A DNA stretch of 64,000 nucleotides from Tolypothrix sp. PCC 7712 (GTDB taxonomy: Bacteria; Cyanobacteriota; Cyanobacteriia; Cyanobacteriales; Nostocaceae), in contig NZ_CP063785.1 of NCBI RefSeq assembly GCF_025860405.1, forward strand, positions 8,867,390-8,931,389, written 5' to 3'. The number at the start of each line of letters is the position of its first letter. Position 1 is the stretch's first letter. Shown one piece after another: positions 11,001 through 18,237 of the stretch. The translations under genes were made by a program, and so were the position numbers. The notes under the pieces are model-generated. The model made no database searches. It saw nothing but the letters and a program-made list of their open reading frames with translations, and was not told the origin of the DNA.

Positions 11001-12242
11001 ATTTAACTCAGCAATTCCAACTTCTGGCCCTTTGGGGTCAAGATTATGATTGGTTAGTACTGTTTCATCTTCATTATTTGGCAACAAGTTAAATAACTCA
11101 GAAGTCTCAGGCTTATAATTTTCTTTATTGGTAAAAATATTTTTCTCTTGTTGAACTGCTGCTGTTAGATCAGGTAAGCTAGCTATATTGTTATTAGTTG
11201 TATTAACAAAATTATCCAGCCTTGGAGCAGCTAACTCATTAGCGATCGCTTCAGTATTAGCTTTAGCAAATGGAGTTGTCCCAGTTGCAGATTCATCTGG
11301 TAAATCGGTAGAGATTTCAAATAACTCAACTTCAGGGAAACTCAAGATAACTTCTAGTTGCTGGCTAATGACAATCTCAGATTCTTTACCTTTAAGAACT
11401 AATTCCTGAGCTTTTTTTATTTCTGTAATGACAATTTTTGCCAGAGTTAGATAACTATTATCTGGATTGGCGATCGCATTTTCTGCAGCTTCGCATAACT
11501 TACACCAGTTGGGCAAATTAAATGTTTCACCCAATATGACTAATTGGTGACAAGTTTGCTGGAGATTTTGCCGACTTTCCTGGGTTGTCCCTTGTTTAAA
11601 TAGCTGCAACATTTCTCGTAGCGTTTGCAGCACTTGCGCTTGAAACTCACCCCAATTATCATTTGCTTTAGTAACAACTGGCGTAGGCTTTTGGAGTGGT
11701 GATTCTTCTTCCGGGACAGGGAAATCCCGTTGCATGAAAATTTCTGTCAGTGTGTGGGAGTTATCAGCAAAAGCTGGCTGCATTGCTGGTGCAACGCGAC
11801 TGTCTACACCACCGCTTGCTTGTTGTACAAGTAGTTCCAAATGCTCGTTCAGCCATTGAAAGACTGGCTCAGTTTCTGACATCAATGTATTAGCTGTCTC
11901 TTCTGACAAACCAAATGGCCCGCTCAAATTCTCAAGCAGCGCTTTGAGTGTATCAGAAACCCCGAGAAATAAGGACTCTAACTTTTGGTCAACCTGAATC
12001 GGATTTTCTTTGAGAACCTTGAAACAATCTTCTAGGCGGTGAGATGTATGCTGGATGCTACTCAAACCAAGCATCGCCGCTCCTCCTTTAATGGAGTGAG
12101 CCGCCCGGAAGACTTCGTTGATCATTTCTGGATCGTTCAGGGTACTCTGAAGATTTAACAACCCCTGCTCAATGGTATTCAGGTGGTCTCTTGCTTCTTC
12201 AATAAAGTAACCTAAAATGCGCTGTTGTTGTTCCGGCAGCAT
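5061..12242 (-). CDS. hmpE: Giant hybrid CheA-type histidine kinase with internal repeat array (HmpE/PilL-like)
   Basis: A 2,393-residue CheA homolog. Order: N-terminal HPt domain (about 1-110, phospho-acceptor His49 in AHSIKGG); a degenerate second HPt-like helical region (about 195-290) lacking the His motif; a very acidic linker; an array of about 12.5 units of 48-49 residues (925-1538); a dimerisation segment (from about 1750); an ATPase domain with LNNAIAHGIE, DDGAGID and GRGVGMD; a CheW domain; and a C-terminal receiver with Asp2315. It should phosphorylate the CheY-like partners after input from HmpD through HmpC. It is the last gene of the leftward hmp cluster, 112 bp after hmpD. Ordinary CheA/PilL proteins are far shorter; the excess is the linker. 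The ATG has only a weak ribosome-binding site. The symbol follows the Nostoc punctiforme locus by gene order. Confidence 0.92.
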   Translation of the reverse strand: MLPEQQQRILGYFIEEARDHLNTIEQGLLNLQSTLNDPEMINEVFRAAHSIKGGAAMLGLSSIQHTSHRLEDCFKVLKENPIQVDQKLESLFLGVSDTLKALLENLSGPFGLSEETANTLMSETEPVFQWLNEHLELLVQQASGGVDSRVAPAMQPAFADNSHTLTEIFMQRDFPVPEEESPLQKPTPVVTKANDNWGEFQAQVLQTLREMLQLFKQGTTQESRQNLQQTCHQLVILGETFNLPNWCKLCEAAENAIANPDNSYLTLAKIVITEIKKAQELVLKGKESEIVISQQLEVILSFPEVELFEISTDLPDESATGTTPFAKANTEAIANELAAPRLDNFVNTTNNNIASLPDLTAAVQQEKNIFTNKENYKPETSELFNLLPNNEDETVLTNHNLDPKGPEVGIAELNTLADLFEGEAPELDETWQQEEILDINAANKLGIEISTSNTEDADSDLADLLSFDEPTSVDESKQTIIQTEDFSLLFGENFLDKETPTQQPAQTSARNSDISNSSQNDINLNSSTNESLREFTKILQEYPGDIAPQDVVQDLLGLELDDNNLLSLGELNQPEASFDDLFSETANESLLEEISPINFPQPESLSLDNPFTDLGENSLLSTSESTVDDLFDPQATVARDYDLSAEDLSNFWNEESGAEPQLELGSRVEQDVAKALEESLFTASHDFLDDSQLAQSSVPLFDVEDFNLTFQSDDEQIDLMFEADTGDDLFADLTSDNTAISSTDANELPVTEIRSLIPEESDIYEGLSLHSSLPSTTLPPELDFTPEFTNQPSIDNTFSSSADNDLFNVINDNSSDNPQLLFENINTSQSTYIQLDPLAIRISETPELDLGDDLLTTADDLKLDFNESTEVQQRPHNLDLLSTADNLGLDFNESTEVQQRPQNLDLLSNVEIAETTNEDVSALDLDLGDELLATSADLELNFDEVAELSQPEANLDLLANVEIGETTNDAVTTLDLGDELLATSADLELNFGEVAELSQPEANLDLLANVETAETTNDEFATLDLGDDLLATSADLELNFGEVAELAQPEINLDLLANVETAETTNDGVAALDLGDDLLATSADLELNFGEVAELAQPENNLDLLANVETAETTNDEFATLDLGDDLLATADLELNFNEAAELAQPENNLDLLANVETAETTNDGVAALDLGDDLLATSADLELNFGEVAELAQPENNLDLLANVETAETTNDGVETLDLGDDLLATADLELNFNEAAELSQPENNLDLLANVETAETTNDGVAALDLGDDLLATSADLELNVNEAAELAQPEANLDLFTNVETAETTNDGVETLDLGDDLLATADLELNFGEVAELSQPENNLDLLANVETAETTNDGVAALDLGDDLLATSADLELNVNEAAELAQPEANLDLFTNVETAETTNDGVETLDLGDDLLATADLELNFGEVAELAQPENNLDLLANVETAETTNDEFATLDLGDDLLATSADLELNFGEVAELAQPENNLDLLANVETAETTNDEFATLDLGDDLLATSADLELNFGEVAELAQPEINSEILDTAETTVADSAELNLLDDLLTTETILQAETKLEDTANTQDTDAAMSTTGYAYANSIVELDVLDAANNLSASLENITQTDEVATITAAEAELDVPPSTPEDEFAELETLLEEELASPLPEEDFAALEALLDTDLNEEPSAAPLPVYPQQSQPPTAYNNASTAATSPELEDEFGDLEKLLAEADQTISHSPSIKSTPGKAARPATRRGARFEETMKVPVKQLDDMSNLVGELVVNRNTLEQDHERLRQSLDNLLIQVQQLSDVGARMQELYERSLLEASLLATRKHRESGASSSDSNSDRGFSELEMDRFTPFHTLSQEMIEMIVRVRESASDIDFVTEETERVARQFRQATTQLQEGLTRARMVPFSQAIDRLRRGVRDNAIKYGKQVELMIEGGDTLIDKMILDHLTDPLTHMLNNAIAHGIETPEVRQAAGKNPVGEIKIRAFHQGNQTVISVGDDGAGIDTEKIKAKALKLGMLTAEEAKTITRIEIYNLLFHSGFSIKDEADEISGRGVGMDIVRSEISEVRGTVSTDSVISKGTTFTIRLPLTLSICKALCCVSDKARIAFPMDGVEDTLDIPVKSIQHNADGQTFIAWRDTILPFRPLKELLAVNRQISRGSVYGGTRDDDMVSVVVVRSANNLLALQIDLVLSEQEIVIKQFEGPAPKPLGVAGATVLGDGRIMPIADVLEIMDIFQGRMSKQSSGLWQQKSAPTLPEVTIEKIDPTVLIVDDSITVRELLSLTFNKAGYRVEQARDGQEAWDKLRSGLPCDIVFCDIEMPRCDGLELLSRIQKDHNLNHLPIAMLTSRGADKHRQMAIQLGASGYFTKPYLEEALLEAAVRMLKGEKLILNTTA
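7629..9470 (-). repeat. In-frame minisatellite of 144/147-bp units inside hmpE
   Basis: Twelve full units and a partial thirteenth, each 49 residues or 48 where one serine codon is missing. The unit begins LDLGDDLLATSADLELNF and ends NVETAETTND plus a variable EFAT/GVAA/GVET tail. Units 8-9 and 10-11 form a nearly identical higher-order pair (around 7970-8560). More diverged units (NLDLLSTADNLGLDF type) precede the array. Length differences are always whole codons, so the frame is kept. Confidence 0.95.
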
Positions 12243-12354
12243 AGGACATGATGAAGGATAAAGGATGAAAGAAAAAGATGAAAGATCAAGGTTAAAGGTT
12301 AAAGGGACTGAAGCATGAGTAATAGTTCATACTTAATAGTTCATACTTCATCCT

Positions 12355-15342
12355 TTATCTAGATTCGAGAGTATCTACCCGGAAACGTTCCACAGAAGCA
12401 ATTAAATCTCTTGATACGCCCACTAAGTGTTGTAGCGCACCAGATACTCTTTGTGCTTCCTGGGAGGTTTCTTGTGCTGTTAGTTCTACGGATTGCATCA
12501 CGTGAGCTACCGCACGGGAGGTTTCGGTCTGTTCTACAGTATCCGAGGTAATTGAGCGCACCAAGATATCAATACGATTTGCTACTTGAATAATATTTTC
12601 TAGCGATCGCTTGGCTTCTTCAGCTAATTTAGTACCTTTAATTACCTGTTGTGTCCCTTCCTCCATTGCAGTCATTACAGAGCCTGTTTCACTCTGGATT
12701 TGCATCACGATTTGTTCAATTTCTTTTAAAGACTTGGCAGATTTGTCTGCTAGCTGGCGGACTTCATCAGCTACTATTGCAAACCCACGTCCGGCTTCAC
12801 CTGCCCTTGCTGCCTCAATACTAGCGTTGAGCGCTAATAAATTGGTGCGGGAGGCAATTTGTGAAATTAATGCCACAATCTTAGAAATTTCTTGCGAAGA
12901 TTCAGCTAGCCGTTTCACTTTGCGAGTAGTTTCTGCCACAGTTTCTCTGATTTCTAAAATACCTGCCACGGTATTTTCCACGGCTTCACCACCTTTTAAG
13001 GCGATGGTGCTGGCATCACGGGCAACAGTTTCCGCTTCTCGCGCGGCTTCCGCTACCCGTTGAATGGAGTCAGTCATTACCTGTACAGAATTAAGTGTGA
13101 CTGCTAACTCTTCTGCTTGCCTTAAAGCATCACTAGATAAGGCTCTAGCAAATGTTTCGGAGTTCGTTGCACCCTTGGTTACATCTCTTGCAGCTACTTT
13201 TACCTGTTGCACAATATCCCGCAAGTTTTGAATTGTCAGGTTAAAGGCATCAGCTACGGCTCCTAGTACGTCAGCTGTTACCTCAGCCTGTACTGTTAAA
13301 TCGCCTCTGGCTGCTCCTTCTACATCATCCAACAGGCGAATTACTTGGCGTTGTAGATTTTCTTTGGCTTCTTCCTGTTCATCAGCTTTTCTTTGGGCTT
13401 CATTGGTAGTAGTAAAAATTACCCTTGCCATTTCATTAAAGCCAGTAGCCAGCAGTCCTAATTCATCTTCAGAATAGACTGTGGCTTGAACATTGAGATT
13501 ACCCTGACGCACAGCATCAAACTGAGCTTGTAAGTTCTGCGTAGTGCGGCGAACTTGCTTAATGGTGAAATTACCCATAAAGGCTGCGGTAGCAAAACCA
13601 GCCAGTCCTGCTGCTAGTGACATGGCCCAGCCAGTGTTCCGCACTGATTCCCTCTGTTGTGGTGGTGAAAAGGTCGTAGCGCCAAAGCTGACTGTTGCTA
13701 CCACTAGTGCCGATACTACACCTACAGTTCCCGCAATCAGCCATTGTTTCTTTTCTAGGGAAGCATTTTCTAAAGGCGCTAACCAACCTTGCTCAACGCT
13801 GACATTGGCTTCTAATTTAGCGACATCTACTTGGGTAAATACTGGAACTACTTCTTGTGAACCAGTGATTGAAAACAGTTCATCTTCGCGATCGCCTGTT
13901 TCATCAATAGCAGGTGGTTGTCCTGTTTGACTGTGAGGGAGATTACCTATTTCCAATGGGCCAGAATCCATACTTACATCTCGGAAGTTGGCTTCTGCAT
14001 CTGTCAAATCAAATCCAGGAATGTTACCCAGGTCGTCAAATTCATCAAAGTCATCTAAAAAATCTATATTAGTTTTAGAAGTCTCGTGATGAATTTCTCC
14101 TCTACTGATATTGCTTGGTTGAATATTACTTGGTTCTTCATCGGGACTAAAATCATCTGTGCCAAAGGCAGATTCAAAAGCCTCAAAATCAAAACTATCA
14201 TCAATATCAGAAAAGCTTTGTTCTATCTTGCTACTCTGGTTTTCCGGCTGTTCTTCTTGGTAAAAATTGTTGTCAGCAGCACTAACTACCTCTTTTAATG
14301 TATCTTCAGCTTCTATGGGCCCCAACCAATTTTTAGGTGTAGTTGGGGATAAATTCTCTTGAGGCTGTAATGGTAAATTGTTAGTCTGTGGGACACTTTC
14401 CTGGAGAAGTGTTTGGTTTTTGACTAAAGTTTCATTTTCCAGGCTATTACTCTTCCACTCGAAATCAGCTTCGCTAGGTTCTGGATAGGTTTCTGAGGTT
14501 AAGAATTCAGTAGGTATTTCCCAATTATTACTACTTGAAGCATCAATTTCTTCAACTTCTGTAAACGGTGAATCGCTATAATTTTCCGAATTAGTGAAAC
14601 CTTTATTATTTGAATCTGTAGTAGCTTCTACAAAAGGATTATTTATCCCTGAATCTTCAATAAGATTTTGATTGTTGTCTTCTTGCCAGAAAGCAGGTAA
14701 CTCTAATTCTCCTTGTTTTTCCCAAATGTTAGCATTGGCATCGCGATCGCTAGCTTGCTCTGTAGAACTAAAAGGATCGTTACTCAAAGGTGCTGAAGAA
14801 TCTGGTAATCCATTAAATGCACTACTACTATATGCAGAGATATCAAATGAACTGTCTAAAGAACTATCCAAGGATAGCTCTTCTATTTCATCTCCAGATT
14901 CCTGGTATTCGCCAAAGGGATTGTCGCCAAAGCTGCTGCTAGCAAAATTATTATTCTGTGGCAAATTCTGTAATTCTTCTGTATCAGCGAACCGACCATT
15001 AGATATTTCTGATGAAGAAATAGCTTCATTATTTTCACTGATAGCAAACTCATCTGGTAGTAATTGTTGATATTGAGCAATACTTTCCAGACCATGCTGG
15101 GCAAAATCAATTAATTCTCGATCGTTGGTTAACTGTAAAACTTGTTGATATTCAGCTTTGGCTATATCGTACTGCTGTAAAACGTAGTATATGTGACCCC
15201 GTAACAAATGGGAGTTAGGGTCATTTGGCAAATTTTGTACCACTCGATCCACTAAAGTGGCGGCAACATCATAGTTCTGTTGCGCGTAAGCTGTACAAGC
15301 CTGCTTATATATTTCTAAGTAATCATCTATACTTGCTGCCAT
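12355..15342 (-). CDS. hmpD: Methyl-accepting chemotaxis protein with N-terminal TPR region (HmpD/PilJ-like)
   Basis: A 995-residue chemoreceptor. The N-terminus (about 5-110) looks like tetratricopeptide helices, followed by about 400 residues of Ser/Glu/Asn-rich acidic linker. Two membrane segments follow (about 525-550 and 560-585) with only a short loop between them, so there is no large periplasmic sensor. Then comes HAMP (VRRTTQNLQAQFDAVRQGNL) and a signalling domain whose hairpin tip contains NLLALNASIEAARAGE. I start at 15342, where GGGAGG sits 6 nt upstream; a start at 15378 would overlap hmpC. It should relay input to HmpE via HmpC. TPR plus missing sensor loop suggests input by cytoplasmic protein contacts. 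Confidence 0.92.
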   Translation of the reverse strand: MAASIDDYLEIYKQACTAYAQQNYDVAATLVDRVVQNLPNDPNSHLLRGHIYYVLQQYDIAKAEYQQVLQLTNDRELIDFAQHGLESIAQYQQLLPDEFAISENNEAISSSEISNGRFADTEELQNLPQNNNFASSSFGDNPFGEYQESGDEIEELSLDSSLDSSFDISAYSSSAFNGLPDSSAPLSNDPFSSTEQASDRDANANIWEKQGELELPAFWQEDNNQNLIEDSGINNPFVEATTDSNNKGFTNSENYSDSPFTEVEEIDASSSNNWEIPTEFLTSETYPEPSEADFEWKSNSLENETLVKNQTLLQESVPQTNNLPLQPQENLSPTTPKNWLGPIEAEDTLKEVVSAADNNFYQEEQPENQSSKIEQSFSDIDDSFDFEAFESAFGTDDFSPDEEPSNIQPSNISRGEIHHETSKTNIDFLDDFDEFDDLGNIPGFDLTDAEANFRDVSMDSGPLEIGNLPHSQTGQPPAIDETGDREDELFSITGSQEVVPVFTQVDVAKLEANVSVEQGWLAPLENASLEKKQWLIAGTVGVVSALVVATVSFGATTFSPPQQRESVRNTGWAMSLAAGLAGFATAAFMGNFTIKQVRRTTQNLQAQFDAVRQGNLNVQATVYSEDELGLLATGFNEMARVIFTTTNEAQRKADEQEEAKENLQRQVIRLLDDVEGAARGDLTVQAEVTADVLGAVADAFNLTIQNLRDIVQQVKVAARDVTKGATNSETFARALSSDALRQAEELAVTLNSVQVMTDSIQRVAEAAREAETVARDASTIALKGGEAVENTVAGILEIRETVAETTRKVKRLAESSQEISKIVALISQIASRTNLLALNASIEAARAGEAGRGFAIVADEVRQLADKSAKSLKEIEQIVMQIQSETGSVMTAMEEGTQQVIKGTKLAEEAKRSLENIIQVANRIDILVRSITSDTVEQTETSRAVAHVMQSVELTAQETSQEAQRVSGALQHLVGVSRDLIASVERFRVDTLESR

Positions 15343-15358
15343 GTCCACCCTCCCAATA

Positions 15359-15889
15359 TCATCCTGCCCACCTCGCACTCCGCAAAATTGCCATTTGATC
15401 CAGTAGTCTTAAAGACTTATTTGTTTTGGCATCTATTAACCACTCACCGCGCAGAAAGGGAGCCATCGTATCCGGTACATGAGTTGTTAGCATCAGATGC
15501 TGCACGTCAAGCCAGTCCATACCACCTATTTCTTCTACCGCTAAACCCACTATTGTGTCTTGTTCTTCGATAGCGATTACCGGAATTTCTGCTCTATCTG
15601 TATTTAATGCGGTTGCTTCTCCTAAAAATTGACCTAAATCAGCTACCCAAATGACTCGACCTCGTAAATTTAGAGTACCCAAAAGTAAAGGAGAAGCATT
15701 AGGAATCGGAGTGATTCTATCAGGACTCAATTCCATTACCTCTCGAATTCCAGTTGCTGGTAGTGCAAACTCTTGGCGCGAGGGGATGTAAAACCGCAAA
15801 TGTAATTCACCTTCAGGGCTTTCTACTTGTAATTCAGGACGGAAGTGGTCTTGACTACCACCACTTAAAAAGTCCGGTTTACTGACCAT
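15359..15889 (-). CDS. hmpC: CheW-like adaptor (HmpC/PilI-like)
   Basis: A 176-residue single CheW domain (about 30-170). Recognisable segments are RFYIPSRQEFALPATGIREVMEL, NLRGRVIWVADLGQFLG and a C-terminal strand pair. It should bridge the receptor HmpD and the kinase HmpE. The gene ends 16 bp before the chosen hmpD start and begins 13 bp after the hmpB stop, so the three are probably co-transcribed. AAGGA lies about 10 nt before the ATG. Confidence 0.92.
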   Translation of the reverse strand: MVSKPDFLSGGSQDHFRPELQVESPEGELHLRFYIPSRQEFALPATGIREVMELSPDRITPIPNASPLLLGTLNLRGRVIWVADLGQFLGEATALNTDRAEIPVIAIEEQDTIVGLAVEEIGGMDWLDVQHLMLTTHVPDTMAPFLRGEWLIDAKTNKSLRLLDQMAILRSARWAG

Positions 15890-15902
15890 TTTCTTTTCAT
15901 CC

Positions 15903-16268
15903 TTATCCTCGCAGCAATTGTTTGACTGTTCCCACCAACTCAGTTGGTTGAAACGGTTTGGCTATATAAGCGTCTGCACCCTGTTTCATACCCCAGTAGC
16001 GATCAAATTCTTCACCTTTGGAAGAACACATCACAACGGGGACATTTTGGGTTTTCGGATCGGATTTTAACCGACGGCAAACTTCGTAGCCGTTCATCCG
16101 GGGCATGACAATATCCAAGACCACTAAATCCGGAGGTGTGCTTTGAATGGCCTCCAAAGCTTCAACTCCATCACTGGCATGGGTGACCGTTAAGCCACTT
16201 GCTTTCAGGAGGTCTGTAATCATCTCCCTTTGTGCGATACTGTCTTCCACAATCAGAACTGTACTCAT
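15903..16268 (-). CDS. hmpB: CheY-like response regulator (HmpB/PilH-like)
   Basis: A 121-residue stand-alone receiver domain with all key residues: acidic pocket Glu8-Asp9, phospho-acceptor Asp52 in LVVLDIVMP, Ser82 in the switch position region and Lys104 in AKPF. There is no output domain, so it should act by protein contact or as a phosphate sink. It lies second in the leftward cluster, 182 bp after hmpA and 13 bp before hmpC. Confidence 0.93.
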   Translation of the reverse strand: MSTVLIVEDSIAQREMITDLLKASGLTVTHASDGVEALEAIQSTPPDLVVLDIVMPRMNGYEVCRRLKSDPKTQNVPVVMCSSKGEEFDRYWGMKQGADAYIAKPFQPTELVGTVKQLLRG

Positions 16269-16450
16269 AAATGCCTATCTACCTCCTGATGTAGACGTTC
16301 CTACTTGGAACATTCCCTGATTCCCCCGCAAGTATTTAGTGTATAAATTAAGTCTATTCCTTAACTGATTTACTAGATAATAACTTTATACTGGTTGTAC
16401 TGGGGCTGGCTGATTCTGTGATAACATTTTTTACCTCATCTTTTATACAA

Positions 16451-17677
16451 TCAACAACAGTTGTATCTCTTATGTATGTCAATGTAAGGCTGTTTATTGA
16501 TATATTTTGCTACGAGCGTGAGTAACTCAGTTTCTTGCACAGGCTTAGTCAAATAATCGGTAGCCCCGACCATACTAGCCCTGACTCGATCGATAAACCT
16601 ATCTTGGCTACTCAGCATAATAATCGGCACCAGCCGAAATGCTGTAGATTGGCGCAGCATGGCACAAATCTCATATCCATCTAATTCCGGCATGGTAATA
16701 TTGCAAAAAATCATCTGCGGCTTGAGTTGAAAAACGAGACTGAGCGACTCTAAGGGATTAGTTAAAGTTAACACTTCATAACCTTGTTGCTGTAAAATTG
16801 CCTCTATAGTCTCACCAATCGTTGTTACTTCGTCAATACATAATATCCGTGGTTTGTAGTTGACCTCCACTACCATGTTCTCTGTATTAATACTGAATAT
16901 ATTAGTACTGGGATATACCAATTTCAGCCATCCCTGTTGGACGTACGGATATATTACCTTGGCAATTGTCAATATGTCTCGGTTGAGATAACGAGCAAGT
17001 TGCCGTAAAGATGTTTTGCCATCTGCCCAATGCTTAAGTTTATTGACTGTTTCTGCTGATAAAGATGAATTCAATTGAACCATCTCAGAAAGTATGGGCA
17101 CTTGATCGGCAGACTGAATGTGAGGATATAACTGCTGCCAATTTTGCAGTTGCTTGGCAATTTTACTGACTAGGGGAGCTATCTCCCAAGTGGTTAGTTG
17201 TGGAGTTAGAGCCGGACTTTGATGGAAGATAAAACTACCTGTGTGCAAACCCAGTAAATCAAAGAGCGTTTCATACACCAGACTATGCATAATATTACGC
17301 GCTACTTTGGGGTTAATCATATTTTGCTCTAACAGTGCCCAAAGATAGCTATATTCTTTTATATTCAGTGGATCTATGGAGGCTAGCTGGATTTCGGTGA
17401 GCGGAGTCTCCACACGGTAATGTCTTAAGTAATCGTTAATCCTTGATGAAGTACCATCCCCTTCTTGGCAATAGAGAATCTGGCCATTTAAGAAAAAGAC
17501 GAACCAGTACTGTTGTGGTTGGTAGCAAAAGGAATGGTGATGTCTGTTCACCTCTTCTCTAATTTGGTTGCTATTGCGAAAGTTATGAGTTTTCACCAAC
17601 AGTTGGCCAGTTCGCTGGCCCAACTCAATCAATTGCAGGATACTACGAAGATCTATTTCATTTAAATTTCCCTGCAT
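16451..17677 (-). CDS. hmpA: PatA-like PATAN-domain response regulator (HmpA/PilG-like) with Asn at the phospho-site
   Basis: A 408-residue protein. The N-terminus (GNLNEIDLRSILQLIELGQRTGQL) and following roughly 240 residues match the PATAN architecture of PatA, PilG and HmpA. A receiver domain (about 275-400) follows with Asp-Glu acidic residues in LCIDEVT and Lys in TKPV. The position normally holding the phosphorylated Asp is Asn326 (FCNITMPELDG; codon AAT at 16702-16700). So either it is not phosphorylated, or it signals by binding. It heads the leftward cluster and shares its upstream region with hmpF. PATAN regulators in Synechocystis contact pilus motor components, which suggests the role. 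Confidence 0.88.
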   Translation of the reverse strand: MQGNLNEIDLRSILQLIELGQRTGQLLVKTHNFRNSNQIREEVNRHHHSFCYQPQQYWFVFFLNGQILYCQEGDGTSSRINDYLRHYRVETPLTEIQLASIDPLNIKEYSYLWALLEQNMINPKVARNIMHSLVYETLFDLLGLHTGSFIFHQSPALTPQLTTWEIAPLVSKIAKQLQNWQQLYPHIQSADQVPILSEMVQLNSSLSAETVNKLKHWADGKTSLRQLARYLNRDILTIAKVIYPYVQQGWLKLVYPSTNIFSINTENMVVEVNYKPRILCIDEVTTIGETIEAILQQQGYEVLTLTNPLESLSLVFQLKPQMIFCNITMPELDGYEICAMLRQSTAFRLVPIIMLSSQDRFIDRVRASMVGATDYLTKPVQETELLTLVAKYINKQPYIDIHKRYNCC

Positions 17678-18237
17678 TTAGCTCAAAGGTGCTCCTTGCG
17701 ATCCTGTTGATATTCTTTAATTAATTTTGCCCAGTAATTTTTTGATGTTTTAACTAGCACCATCGATCTACACTAAATTGATAATTTCTGCTTAATGTGA
17801 ATTTGGTGTAAATTATCCCATCAGGGTTTCTAGCCTAGCCCAAAATTACAGTTTTGTGAGGATCTACGAAATTACAAGGGTTTTCCAGCTGGATTTACAT
17901 TTTATGTAATTTGTTATATACAAATAAAATTACTGCCTATAAAAACATCTTTAGCAATAGAATACGTTCAGCAATATTCCTTAATTTTTTGTAATAAACT
18001 TTGATGAAGCTAGTAATCACACGGTAGCCATCATTATTACCATCAGCACACAATATAAAAGCGCGATCCAGAGTAAGCGCATCTAGATTTATATATATCA
18101 AGGCGTGATATGTCATGTCTATAAATAGTTTTGCCTGATTTGATTTTCCCTAACTGCGGTTAAATCAAACAGGTTAACAGAATTATCAATGGTATAAACC
18201 AAATCACGGACATCAAGTACACAAAAGGACTAACGGT
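17678..18237. promoter_or_regulatory. Shared intergenic region between divergent hmpA and hmpF
   Basis: A 560-bp AT-rich region with no coding frame. It must contain the promoters for hmpA leftward and hmpF rightward. I could not identify a confident -35/-10 pair or a clear SigJ-type box by eye. AAAAGGAC precedes the GTG start of hmpF. Confidence 0.5.
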
